A DNA stretch of 64,000 nt from Lineus longissimus. Taxonomy: Eukaryota; Nemertea; Pilidiophora; Heteronemertea; Lineidae. The notes under the pieces were generated by a model. It saw nothing but the letters and a program-made list of their open reading frames with translations, was not told the origin of the DNA and did not search any database. Both the position numbers and the translations under genes were made by a program. Shown here piece by piece: positions 23,042 to 34,740 of the stretch (position 1 is its first letter; the number at the start of each line of letters is the position of its first letter). The stretch is from positions 25,544,599 through 25,608,598 of the forward strand of contig NC_088309.1 of the NCBI RefSeq assembly GCF_910592395.1, written 5' to 3'.

Positions 23042-23460
23042 TTTGGCAGAACACGGGAGGATGTACACGAATATGTACAGGCGTGCAATAATGGCTAACG
23101 TGGAGTTGTGCTGGCCCCACGCGATTGGTAGTTATTTTTAGAACGCAACACGTGCGACATCTATGAATTTCCTGGATCTTGGAATCAAGGGGATGCCACT
23201 TAAAGGGGCAATACAGGCAGCAGCTGGTCAGGCAAGATAAAGTTACACGAAGTCTCACATCTCACCGTACGTCGAAATGATTCACGCGAGTAATTCCATT
23301 AATGCTGAATCTGACATGACCCAGGGCCCTTTGTACTGTGTGTATTAGTCACATGAAGATGGTGAAATCAGCCCCTCTGCTCCTAGATCCTGCCTAGTCG
23401 GTAGTCCCCTTTAATAGCCAGATGTGACAATGCTGCTTGGTTAACTTTTAAAAGAAGCTG
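23042..23460 (-). promoter_or_regulatory. PDIA3 proximal promoter region
   Basis: This is the sequence upstream of the PDIA3 start. A minus-strand CCAAT box lies at 23124-23128, about 85 bp before the ATG, and TAACGTGG (one mismatch from the UPR element TGACGTGG) is at 23096-23103. No TATA box is seen. The transcription start is not defined. Confidence 0.5.
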
Positions 23461-23471
23461 ATTGGACCACG
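23461..23471 (-). promoter_or_regulatory. ERSE-II / UPR element
   Basis: The plus strand reads ATTGGACCACG, an exact ATTGG-N-CCACG (ER stress response element II, bound by NF-Y with ATF6 or XBP1). The next bases make CCACGTCA (23467-23474), the reverse complement of the XBP1/ATF6 core TGACGTGG. It is 420 bp upstream of the PDIA3 ATG, a classic unfolded-protein-response target. Orientation is not critical for this element. Confidence 0.65.
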
Positions 23472-24533
23472 TCATCTGTCAAAGAACTGTGCCATTTGAA
23501 TTATTCTAGCGATTTCATGGTGAAATGCCAGATAGATCATGATAGGCCTATGTTACTAGCTCCATGATGCACTCCGGACGCAGTGGACCGGCCTCGTTCC
23601 TCAACATAAGGAGACCCAATTAGGATGACGCAATGGTCTTCTCGCCTCCACCCTGAATCGGGGTCTAGTTCGGACACCGCCCGAGACACGACAGAGACAT
23701 TTAGTTAACATATCTCTGAGTAGATGGCAGCACAACTATAGGTCTCCTGTGAACCGCGGTGTGAAAACAACTCTAGTCCCGCGGGAGTAATGCATGTACC
23801 GTCAATGGATCCTTGTCGAGAATAAGTTTTTTTATTGGTTGGCAACTGGCCTTATATGGCCAAAGAAACTGCTCGAGAAGTTGGACTTTTATTTCAAAGC
23901 CCACATGTGTATATATCATGTATCTTAAAATTGCCCTCTATATTCAGAAAGCGTAACTCGCGATGGTCAAATAAAGTAACTGCCCCTTTCTTGGTAGTAT
24001 TTATTTCTGATCTTTCCAAAAATGTTATAATAAATTGAAAGCAACAAATAGTTTCTCACTATTCTCCATCCAATCAGCAGTTATTGTCAACAACCCAACC
24101 AAACTATTGTGACAGTTTGTCAAACTTTGCTCTTCTTTTGTTTGCAATTCTTTCAACCAACTAACGAAATCTCAACTTTTGTTGACAGAATGTCATGCGT
24201 CAATTCGAAATTTATATCATCAATTAGTTCTCCGCTGTGCGTTGGGAAAATATCGTGGTGAGGAGGATATGATTTGGCAGAGTGGATGATTGGAAGTTCA
24301 ATCGAACTCTAATTGAGGCCATCTTGATATTTGCTTACCATGATTGGTTCGGAGATGTTTTCTTGTTTTGTCAACTCAGTTGTTGCCAAGCAAATAACAC
24401 TTCTGATGAAATGTCTTCGATTCTTGTTCCATGTTGCCCGTGGTAGTTTTGTCTTGCGAGGAATCGACTCATAGAGTGGTTTCGATTAGCCAATGCTTTG
24501 CCTTGGGAGAGTTAGTTTAAAATCTGATTTGAA

Positions 24534-24731
24534 TGACCTTGACCTTGGCCTTGGTGTTGTAGCATAATTTTCATGGATGTCGACGTTTCAACTGCAGTCC
24601 TTACGACATGCAGGCCGCTTTGAAGCTTATTCCTGCAATCTTCCTTACGTTTATTTCCTGAAACCGAAATGGAACCCTCCTCTGATATTTCATCCGCTAA
24701 GGTCAAGGACAAATTGAATCGACCTTGACCT
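24534..24731. promoter_or_regulatory. Cluster of nuclear-receptor extended half-sites
   Basis: TGACCTTGA (reverse complement TCAAGGTCA, the ERR/NR5A-type extended half-site) lies at 24534-24542, directly followed by a variant (GACCTTGGCC). TCAAGGACA is at 24703-24711, and GACCTTGACCT at 24721-24731 gives two head-to-tail AGGTCA-like halves. Density is high for 200 bp, but binding is unproven. Confidence 0.4.
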
Positions 24732-27700
24732 ATTTCAGTGGGCGCCCCATAATATCGTCTGCGTCGAGCTGGTGACATCATCGGGCGAATCTATCAAGAT
24801 TCCCATTACCGGCCATCATTTCACTCAGGAATAGCATTCTATCACATTAGCGCAGCTGATTTATCGCTGTATTTTGTTTTGTGGGACCGCATTGGCGTGA
24901 TTAAATCAAGTATTTACGGCCATCTGAGGACGTAATCACGACCGTTTGTATTCTGGGTCGATTCCCCAATTGTCTACCTTAAGTATTGGATGGAGTCTTG
25001 GTGAGGTTATATCCAATTCTGTAGACTTTGATAGAGACAGAAGATGGCTGGACCCTGGGCAGAATGCTGATGGATATTTACCGCAGGTGGCGACGGCTGT
25101 AGAAGACTATGATGGGATAGAAGTCGAACGCCTTAGCTTGGGCATGAGAAACCAATACTCCAAGAGGCGATCATAACTTGCCAGATTCGAGACACATGTC
25201 GATGACTAAATTTCCTGATCAAGAGCTGAAATCAGCTTATTAGTACAATATTGGATGATTTTCACCAGATTTTCAAGTCTGAATCATGGGGAGTTGGAAT
25301 TATTTCCTTACGTACTTGTTTATAATACTTTATTGGATGATGTTGAACTCTTTCAACAGACTTCGTCTTTTCCGTTTCCCCTTCCAATATTTGTGGGATC
25401 TCTACAGTATATCGGCAATTGGACCTCCGCTTTTGTTGGTTCCTTTCCTTTTTCATAGGTGTCACTAGATGTAAATTTTCTTTTCATCCAAGTTGTTCAT
25501 CTTGTCACCCTCCTACGATAATTGCCCAACCCATCGTTGGCTGGTGACGATATAATCTTATTTGAAGCATAAACATTATGTTTCATATTCTATGTCAAAT
25601 CTCCGGAGTTATAAAAAGAATCTCAGTAATTCATCGGCATCAAATTTGATGGCGATTGGAAAGAACGACCTTGTAAATGGTTGCTGACAAGTGAGGTTGT
25701 TTCTTTGTCCTCTCACGCTGCATGTCAGTATAAACCAAGTTCTGGTGATATTATTACATGTCCCGTTAATGTAGTTGCTATTGGTCATGATTAATTGTAA
25801 CTTGGCAACTGTCATTAGACTTCCTCCGATTCTGGTAAATTAAGAACGAGAGAATGACCTAGTCGGAATTCATTTCGTGAGGGTTGAATACCTTCTCGGA
25901 ACCTTGATTGATAAATGGTTTCGACGAAGCCAATCTCCGTCACAGGGTTCTGTAGTCGCTCGATGTTGTTGGAGATTACTTGAGATGGTCGCTCCACAAA
26001 TATGGTGAGGCAAAACATTGAACATCAAACTAAACATTGAAAATGATTCTTATCTAACCGCTGTTTGACTGATTCCATTGTTAGTATCAACCCGAGCGGC
26101 CATGTTTTTGCAACAGCAAAACCAAGGTGCAATGCATGCATTTACATGTTGTCCTTTATACATAAAAGAACATTCGTAACCATGCAAGGTGTTTTTGAAT
26201 GATGATATATTTATCCCTTCCGATATTTTCAACGTTGTTAAATCAATTACCAATTTTCATGATTGCCGAGTTTCACCTGTTATGAACTCCGTGCCAAGAA
26301 GTGGTATACCTCCGAGGGACGAATACAATGGGCTTCGCCAACCTCAGCAATCCCCTGTTGCTTTTGCAAATCATCCCTTAATGTAATTGCTTTTCAACTT
26401 ATTGGAACTCGAACAAGCTGCAGAGAGTATAAAGGAATAGTCGTTATATCAAATATTAACTTGGCAGCCTCTGACTGTTTTGCTTTGCTATTCAAACCAT
26501 CAACATGGATTCTGATTTGCATCAATAAATACATTACTTAATTGATCATTTCACACAGCTGAAGTAAAAACAGATGCAAAACAATGGATGTTCATTTAGT
26601 AGAAGTGTGAATGAAATAATACGTCACTGTATTTTGGGGCGTTTATTTCCAAAAGGCGCAAGAAGTACGCGTATTCATCGTCAGAGGGAGTTTTCGAAAA
26701 CCAAGCTCCCGAAACGTCAACGCTAACGGCTATACCAATTTGCGACATCGTTATCAGGATCGAACAATGGGATAGGCGTTCAGGTTGGCATTTGGGGGGA
26801 TTTGCGAAATCTCCCTATTAATCTGACCCGTAACGTGTTACCACGGTTTAAACAGCAGCTAAGTGTTCATTTTCCATTAATCGTGCAATTTATCCCCTCG
26901 GTGAATGTCCACCATACAGCTAGCCCAAGCTATCATTCGTTCCCATTTCCCTATCTCTAAAACATCGCAAACACTCCGCATCCCGCTAAACATTGACACT
27001 AATGATCAATTCACCTGCTAAGAATTCTTTGGCGAAAGAAAGCCAATTTTGGTCTTTCTATAAATCATGGCAAATGTCCCATTAAGACTGCGTCTTGTGT
27101 ATATGTGGTAATTTTCCTTGGTGATCATTACTACCTGGACTGCTGGTGAATTATTGCAATCATTGGCAATGGTCGCCCACTGATGTATGTCTCCCGGTCA
27201 CACATCTCATAATCAAATCGAATCTGGATTCGTATCCCGCGCTCTTGCCGAATTGTGTCTCTATGAATGGCAAATAGAGGTAAAACAATGAGTTGCATGA
27301 ACACTGAGTATGCTTGATCCTCGGTTTCTCAACAAACAGCTGTGTGGGGGTTATCGACAACAACGATATAGTTTCTTGGATAACCGCTAGCATGGCTTTA
27401 TTGACCAAGTTCGTTCGTGTACGGTCATCATTGTTTGCACGTGGCACTTTGGCAATGCTCGTGTAAACGGTTAAAACCCATCTGAAAAGGTGGCAAGACG
27501 AAAAGACTGAGTAAACGCTTTCCAAAGGTTTTTCTGGGCAGTCGGAGCGGGGCAATGGAAACCTCAGCGCCTGCCACTTCTGAGCCGATAATGTCCAAGT
27601 TGACGCTCAGAAAAATTACCATGCATCTCACAAAGTGTTACATCGACAACATGACCATTACCATAAAAGGCAGTTGCTGACAACAAGTTAACTTGCATTG

Positions 27701-30700
27701 CGTTATTGACCGAATTCTCAAGTCCATGCTCGAAACCTCTAAATGGCCAGTAACGGAACACCATGTGAACTCACGCAACTGGTGAACAACCCCATCGAGA
27801 GCCGGCCTGATCCATAACATTTACGGCAAAATGGACCTCTTGACATGGAACTAGAGACTGCAACCCTTTTTGGTGGTACTCTGCCGGAGTTGAAGAATAC
27901 TCCAGGCAACAATTTGACACTTTTGGGTAATGGCTGGTACTGCCAAGTGGCCTTCACGTTCCTGCGCGCTCAGCACTCAACACGAGCAATATTTCTGATT
28001 TTTATATACATATGTATACCGAAATATGAATTTCCAGGTCTGGAATCCATGCGTTAGGTTTATCTATACCATTTTAAAGTTTTCGGATTATATGTAAATT
28101 TTATTGGGAAAGTTGAAAAAGCAGCAGCAAATGACTTAGATGACAAGTGCTGTTGACGCAAACCGGTTGGCAAGCCCGGATAAACGATCATTTTCTAAAA
28201 GATTGCAGTACAAACCGTTGCTTTCCTCGAAGTTGGTAACCGCTGTTAGCAGACGACAGGAACTTTGATAGTTTGTCATGCAAAGTTAAGAAATCCTTTG
28301 TCGTCTAGATTGATCATCACTACCTGAAGAGAATTGCACTGTTTATGATGTTAATATTGGACATTATCTCTGGCATTGTTCTTCAGTTGTGAATAGTTAT
28401 TTTTGTTGTAATCATCATCAATAGTTCATGTTAGACACAATGACCGGTGTGGAAGAAGAATCTGATATATTTGCCTCTTCGTATCAATTCGTCACGCATA
28501 TTCACTCATAGCCAAAGTAGTTACAGTAAGTGTAAGAAACTGCTGAGTAATATTAGCTCTACACCCTGAAATTGAAATTACGCTGTCTCAAGATTGAGGA
28601 AATTTCGAAAAAACCTATGACGTCATCCTGAAGATTCATTGCCAAAGACACTAAGTGCTGCAATTTGTAACGGCAACAACAAACATCGCAAAAAGTGATA
28701 CATTTGACTCATCACGCAGGAAAAATTGTAGTTTAGCTCGAGAAGAAATTGCAATAGCAATGGCAGTACCCAGCCATGAAAGGAACGAAGCACTATAGTT
28801 TATTACGTTAGGTTGTTAGTCAGCAGCCTTCATACAAAGATGTTGAGAAATGGCCTCACGTTCCTTGTGACAGTTGCCCTGGGATTGTATTTGCATGTCA
28901 AGGTCGTGCAAGGAAACATGATCAACAGTCTGCATACATAGCCAAGAAAGTATCTCGTTATCACACGCGCTTTGGTTTTTGTTTTTGCAGCCACGCACCA
29001 CCATAAGCCGACCATTCTGATGATGTAAGGCGATTGCCGGTAGAGCTCAAGTCTCATATAGCGCGCCATCCGATCTGATTGGATAATGGCGAATTACAAT
29101 CTCCGCGAAGCGGTCTCCAGCGCTGTTCATTGGACAATATGCAGCAGGAATGTGACCGATCTGGCCCTCTATCTGCGAGATGTGTAGGGCCTACTGCTTG
29201 AGAATGTCGATCCGTGATGACGTTCTCTGAGGAAAACGTGAGGAGATACCGTAGTAGCTTTCACGTTTGTAAAAAACAGACCAAGTACCGAGGAAAAAGC
29301 AATGCTCATTATCGAAAAGAGAAATTATAAGGAAAAAGTAAAGGTCGGCAGCAAGGGCCACAAGCTAAAGCATCAGCCGATTGCATCGTTTCTTACGTTA
29401 TTCCCTCCGAATATCCTTGGATGAAGTTTGCCATTGCTTTGAAGTGAGACAGATTTGCACATTCATAAGTTCTTACTGGCGTTTGATGCTGGTTCTTGAT
29501 GTTATCGGGGCAATTTACAGATGGATATTATGAATCATCCTGGGTGACACATGTTGAGAATCGCACGGAGTGGTTGATTCATAATCGGAAACCACTCAAG
29601 TTGGTGCAGTAATCATAGCAATTTTTAACGCTGCATGTTGCAGTGAGGGCAAGGGCTGTCAGAGATTGTGTCTTTCACTTGCTCTTAATCCCAAGGTCAT
29701 CTCCAACATAAAGGCAGCTGTTCATTAAGCAGTCGTCTACTTAATGCTTGTTGACAAGAGTGGCGTGGCATCACGAGCACCGAGCCTTTCACTCGGTAAA
29801 GTTGTCCACTACCTCAGTACCTCATCAGTAATGCGGGCGAGGAAGGAGCACGCGGGCGGACTCATGGTGTGAAGGACTGTTGCTCGCTTCTGACCAGTAT
29901 TAATGGGGGAAGGAGAATGCTAGCGAACTGGCACTGGTATGGGTAACACTACTGACCATGGTTGCCATTCGAAACAACACTCGTCAACAAATATCACCGC
30001 GTGTTTTGTATTTTCTCTCAATTCGTCAATTCTAATAGACTTCTGCTTCTTGCCAATGACGACATGTAATGTTTCCAATGTAAGTTTGCCGATAGCTCCG
30101 CCATTGTTGCAGTCACTTCCTATGTTTGGTATCACCACATCAATAACTTTCTGAATTAGGTCTCGCTGGATCAATAACATTTTGAATAATAGAACGACTT
30201 GCACCTTCGGATCAATTTAGTAGCTACTTAGCGGCTAAAGGTAGCTTGTATTATTTCATCAAATATTCACTAACAATTCTTAAGAATAATAACATCATTG
30301 ATTTCATGATTGCTATTAGTGTAAATATTTCTTATGAAAATTTACGGTGTTTTTATGTTCTACATTGCAGGACTTTGATCTGGGTAAACCGGTGAACTCT
30401 TTCAGCTAATGTTTGTATTCGTCAGTATTATATATCGTTTATTGTTTCTATATTTTATCCATTTTTTACATTAGATCATATCCTAGCAACGATAATGTCA
30501 ATTCCTGAGTATGAACAACAACTAACTGTGGACACGGAGCAGGTAAACAGAATATGAAAAACAAGGGTTCATGCAAGGTTCGGGTGAATGTTGCATACAC
30601 TCTGCCACAATGATACTCTGTAACACTGGCAAAAAACTGTTGGGCGTATCAATGCAATTCCGGTCAACTGGAACCTCAGCATTTCTGACCAGCACCCATT

Positions 30701-33579
30701 TATACACCTGGGCGGATTAAGGCATAGACGACGAAGCGATCTGTGGGGTGGGAACCAGCGACCTTTTGACCTTTAGCCGAATGTCGAACCACAAGTCCAC
30801 AGCCGCTTCCGTTGGAACGGTTACGTGAAAGGGTGGTGGATGAAAAACTTCTTGTATATACATGTACACATATACAATTGCCGGCAACTCAAATGTGGCT
30901 GGGACATCATGTTGGTGCATGTTTTACCAGAAAAACCCTCTCATCTACCAATGCATCAATCCTGTAGCCGTTCTAATCGGCCCATAATTTCCCACATCAT
31001 CATCGCCTCTCAAAGGATGCGCAATCCTGGATCAGCCACGCAGAATGATCAGCGTGAAAATGATAGTCCGCAGCGAACCATCCCAAGACTCTTTGTGCGA
31101 AGGCAATAATCGTCTTCTTGAACAATAGTTTCGTAGATGAGTGATTTTAAAGATGATAATAAGCGAATTGATGGCTGGGACCTTGAGATCAATGGCAGAA
31201 GGCGGATTGAAACGATCTGTGAGGAGATTTCGTCTGGAAGGATACACTCACACAATAATTACTTTTTCCTCAACCAATGATTGATAATATAGGCTGATTT
31301 CATGCATTGCTGTAGGAGCATTGAGGATGAATTGAATTCGCTGCAAGCGATTGCATGCATTACATGGCGACTGCCATCTCTGGAGTTGCTCAGTTAAAGT
31401 TAAAGTGGCTTTATTGCTTCTGAAGGGAAGGAAAGCTGACCTTGGATATCTCACAAATAAAATGTATACAAGTCATTGTCCTTTATGATCACCAACTGGC
31501 GATAAAAGTATCGTTCCTTCAACATCATCAGTGTAGATTGAGGTGGTTTTTCATTGCATCATCGCCCCTGGACCGGAGGTTTGATTACAGGTGCTCTCCT
31601 TCCCTTCATGGACGTACAAACTCGGTGGTTGTAGTTCCATCCCCCGTTGGAATGATTGAATGGGGAATATTGATGGTTTCCTGGGTCAGTGAAGCTGGCA
31701 ATAAAACTGTCAAAGCATCGCTACAGAAAAGGTTACTAATACAGCCATTACAAGGCTCGGTACCCAAATTCTAAAGCAGACGACATCAGCGCTGTGTCTT
31801 TGTTCAAGCTTCTGTAGTCGCTGCAGAATCGACGTGACAATTTCAGACTGTGGTTCATGTCCTTGCATATGATTAAGCTATCATTATTCGGTTAATTTTC
31901 CACTCGACGAGGCAGCAACAAAGATGAAAATAATTGGAAGCGGACTTCTACTCAGGTGCGTGTTTTTCTTATTAAAGGGACAATTCGTAGCCTGCATTGG
32001 CGTAGCGTACGCAAGTGCACGATGCTATGGGTAGGCGGCGCTGGTCAAAGACATGACGTAGCATTTGCTACATCTTGTTATCGTGGTCAGCAACAAAAAA
32101 ATCTGTCTTCTATTTTGGCATGTAGTGGAGTAAGATGACAACCATAGCGCGCTAACTGCTTCGAAGAAAAGGTACACAGCCCGCATTATAAGTAAAGCCC
32201 ATACTCAGTCAATCGTGGAGCCGAGATTGTTGTGATTGACCTTGAGAATGTCCCATGACTTTGACAATGTCCCACATTTCCTAGATTGTCTTGGCCATGA
32301 TGATGCAGGCATTTCCAACCAACCATGCTTCAGCGGCCTCCGAATCACCTAATCCCCTGATTAACGAGCTGGACCAAATTACACAAATAACTCCCAACTA
32401 CTGACAGAGAATGGACGCTCAATTCAAAGACGCCATTATCTGCGAAATATTTATGAATCTTGGGCATGACTTGGTAAAAAGAAGTGGTGAAATTTATACT
32501 TCAGGGGTTCAATAAGCGAGAAATTGATGGCGTTTGAGAATGAATTGACTACAAGAGTCTAAATGGACCGCGGTATAGAAACCTCAGTGCTTTTAGGCTA
32601 TTCTAGGCTTTGGGTCGTGCTTAACCATTAAGGTTACTGATGATTTCATGAGAGAGTTACGAATTAAAAGTGAGGTCAGTTGACAGCGACCAACAGCAAT
32701 TCCAACGTGAAAAAAAGATGTTTCAATGCCAACATCATCGCTATCTCTTTCTTCCCGACTCAGTCTAGACTGCACTGATGTTCTACTGCGCCGATTTGCC
32801 AAGTTGGTGCCATGTTTTTCACCATAACACATTGTACAGCCATAGGTATATCATCATTTTCGAACAATTTATCAAGTTACATTACATGAAATGGGAGAAA
32901 TTGGCCTGTCACTTTCTCACTTGAGGCCCATTATTTTCACTCTCTAGCAATGGAACTCAACACTAATGCCTCTAGGTTGCCAAGCAAAAAACGACAAACG
33001 GCTCGATTTCGAACATGCGTTGAGTTTCCTAACAGATGCTTCTGGTGGGTTTTCAGAAACAAGTTACAAATGTACAGTGAACTGATAGGCTCCCGAGCCC
33101 AGGAAGCCAGCTGTAAATGGTTTATGCTTTCAAACAACTTTCTAGACATTCGCCAAGTAAAGTTAAACCAATGAGTATAACAGATATACATCATTAACCC
33201 TCATTTACCGCTGGCATTAGTTGAAAAAGCAACCTAAAGTGATGAGGGCGAAGTTTCGATGTCTATACGTGAGCTGAAATTTAGGTCCTATTCCATTTGA
33301 GTTGACGCTGCAGTAATAATAATGAAAAAAGCTGAAGGGTAGAAGAGTGTTCCTTGTCAATGCCATAGATCAACGAAGCGCTTATTGGTTTATTATAAAG
33401 CTTTAAGCAATATTCACTGAATATTCTTGATGTAAGTTGCCTGCAGGGGACAACCTTTCATGAGAAAAGTGAGGAAAATAAACAGATCTCCCGGTAGGTA
33501 TGATGTCTTAAGTTACTTTTCACACATCGATGCAACATCAGCTAGGTCGCCTGGTACATTGTACAAGTAAGCTGTTTAT
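24732..33579. other. Noncoding stretch
   Basis: I see no exon with a recognisable protein family, no tRNA and no strong repeat in these 8.8 kb. ORFs here are short, have no family resemblance and no flanking splice logic. It is part of the 38-kb gap between PDIA3 and RGM and may hold distal regulatory DNA. Confidence 0.5.
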
Positions 33580-33862
33580 AAGCAATTCAGGTCTTCAAAT
33601 AAACAATGCACATGTATCAGCAATTCCGGTCACCAAGTCTGTCATCTGGAATGCAGAGCAATTCAGGTCACTAAGTCATGAATGCATCAGCAATTCTGAT
33701 TACCAAGTGCACAATAGAGCTCCCAAGTAAACAATGCATCATCGATTTAGGTCACCAAGTGGGCTCAGTAATTCCCCAAGCTTTTCCAGGTCCACAATGC
33801 CGGTCACTAAGTCCACTATGTAGGTCACTGAGTCCGCAATGCAGGTCACCAGACTCTTAAAG
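33580..33862 (+). repeat. Degenerate 21-bp minisatellite with AGGTCAC cores
   Basis: GGTCAC (or one-off variants) recurs at 33628, 33666, 33741, 33802, 33823 and 33844; the last three are exactly 21 bp apart, with units like GCAATGCAGGTCACCAAGTC. Earlier copies are spaced irregularly by about 33-61 bp. Most units contain AGGTCA-like nuclear-receptor half-sites. Confidence 0.8.
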
Positions 33863-34650
33863 GTATTCAACTAGTTTTAAAGAAGGAAGAAGTACCAGTT
33901 GGCCAGTTTATAGGTGGAACCTTTGGAGTTGGCAAAGCAAGATGGATCATATTGGGTCGCTCATTTAGTTTTGCACGTAAAACAGTATCGATGATGGAAA
34001 CGAAGAGAAAGAAACGACCACCGCTGATTGAAATCGAATCAAGAAGTCATGTTTACACCTTGGGCCCTATCCATTCTATACTCTTGATGAGTTAAAGTGA
34101 GCACTTAGATACTGATAAGACAGCGTTCTCTCCTGACATTTGAGTAATTGGTGCAAAGTAGGAGGAAAGTGTAGAGTCTGTGGCTATTCACGGCGGCAGT
34201 GCATCATACACATGCTTATTTGTTTATTCCTGTGCTTTTTTCCTGGGTTGATTATTACCACCAGATGCTTGTTAGTAGAGCGAACAGATGCGTGTAGGCA
34301 GACAGGGGGAAAATGACGTCCTAATGAGTATGATGGATGGTTCCAACAACTTCAGACCACTAAAACAAAAATGTAGTTCCCCGAGTTAGTGGTTCTTTTT
34401 GGGAGAGAATGTTGAAAGCAAAGTGCCTCCAGTTGTTACATTCTTGTGCTAATGGTTCACACTTTGGTGGATTTAAAACTGTGGCAATTTGTCTTAAGGT
34501 CAGAGTGAGTGTGATGTTTACTAACAACTGTGCCGTCAGTACGTCTTCCTCTCTTCCTACATTGTATATCCAACTCTTGTTTACGACCTAGGTTCTATAC
34601 AAACCTTCTGTCTATGATACTGGCTATTCTGGTAGACTTTCGATCACTGT
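33863..34650. other. Noncoding stretch
   Basis: No feature is recognised. Confidence 0.4.
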
Positions 34651-34740
34651 GAGATGGAAAGAAGACGAAGAAGAAAGAGGAGGAAGAGGAAGAGAAGGAG
34701 AAGGAGAAGAAGAAGAAGAAGGAGAAGGAAACAGAAGAAG
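34651..34740 (+). repeat. Purine-rich (GAA/GGA)n simple repeat
   Basis: A 90-base run of almost only A and G, made of GAA, GGA and AGA triplets. It gives a long spurious Ser/Phe-rich ORF on the minus strand. Such tracts can form triplex DNA. Confidence 0.92.

Noticed and set aside
27160-27555. 131-codon minus-strand ORF
   Set aside because: No family resemblance and overlapped by other equally long random frames.
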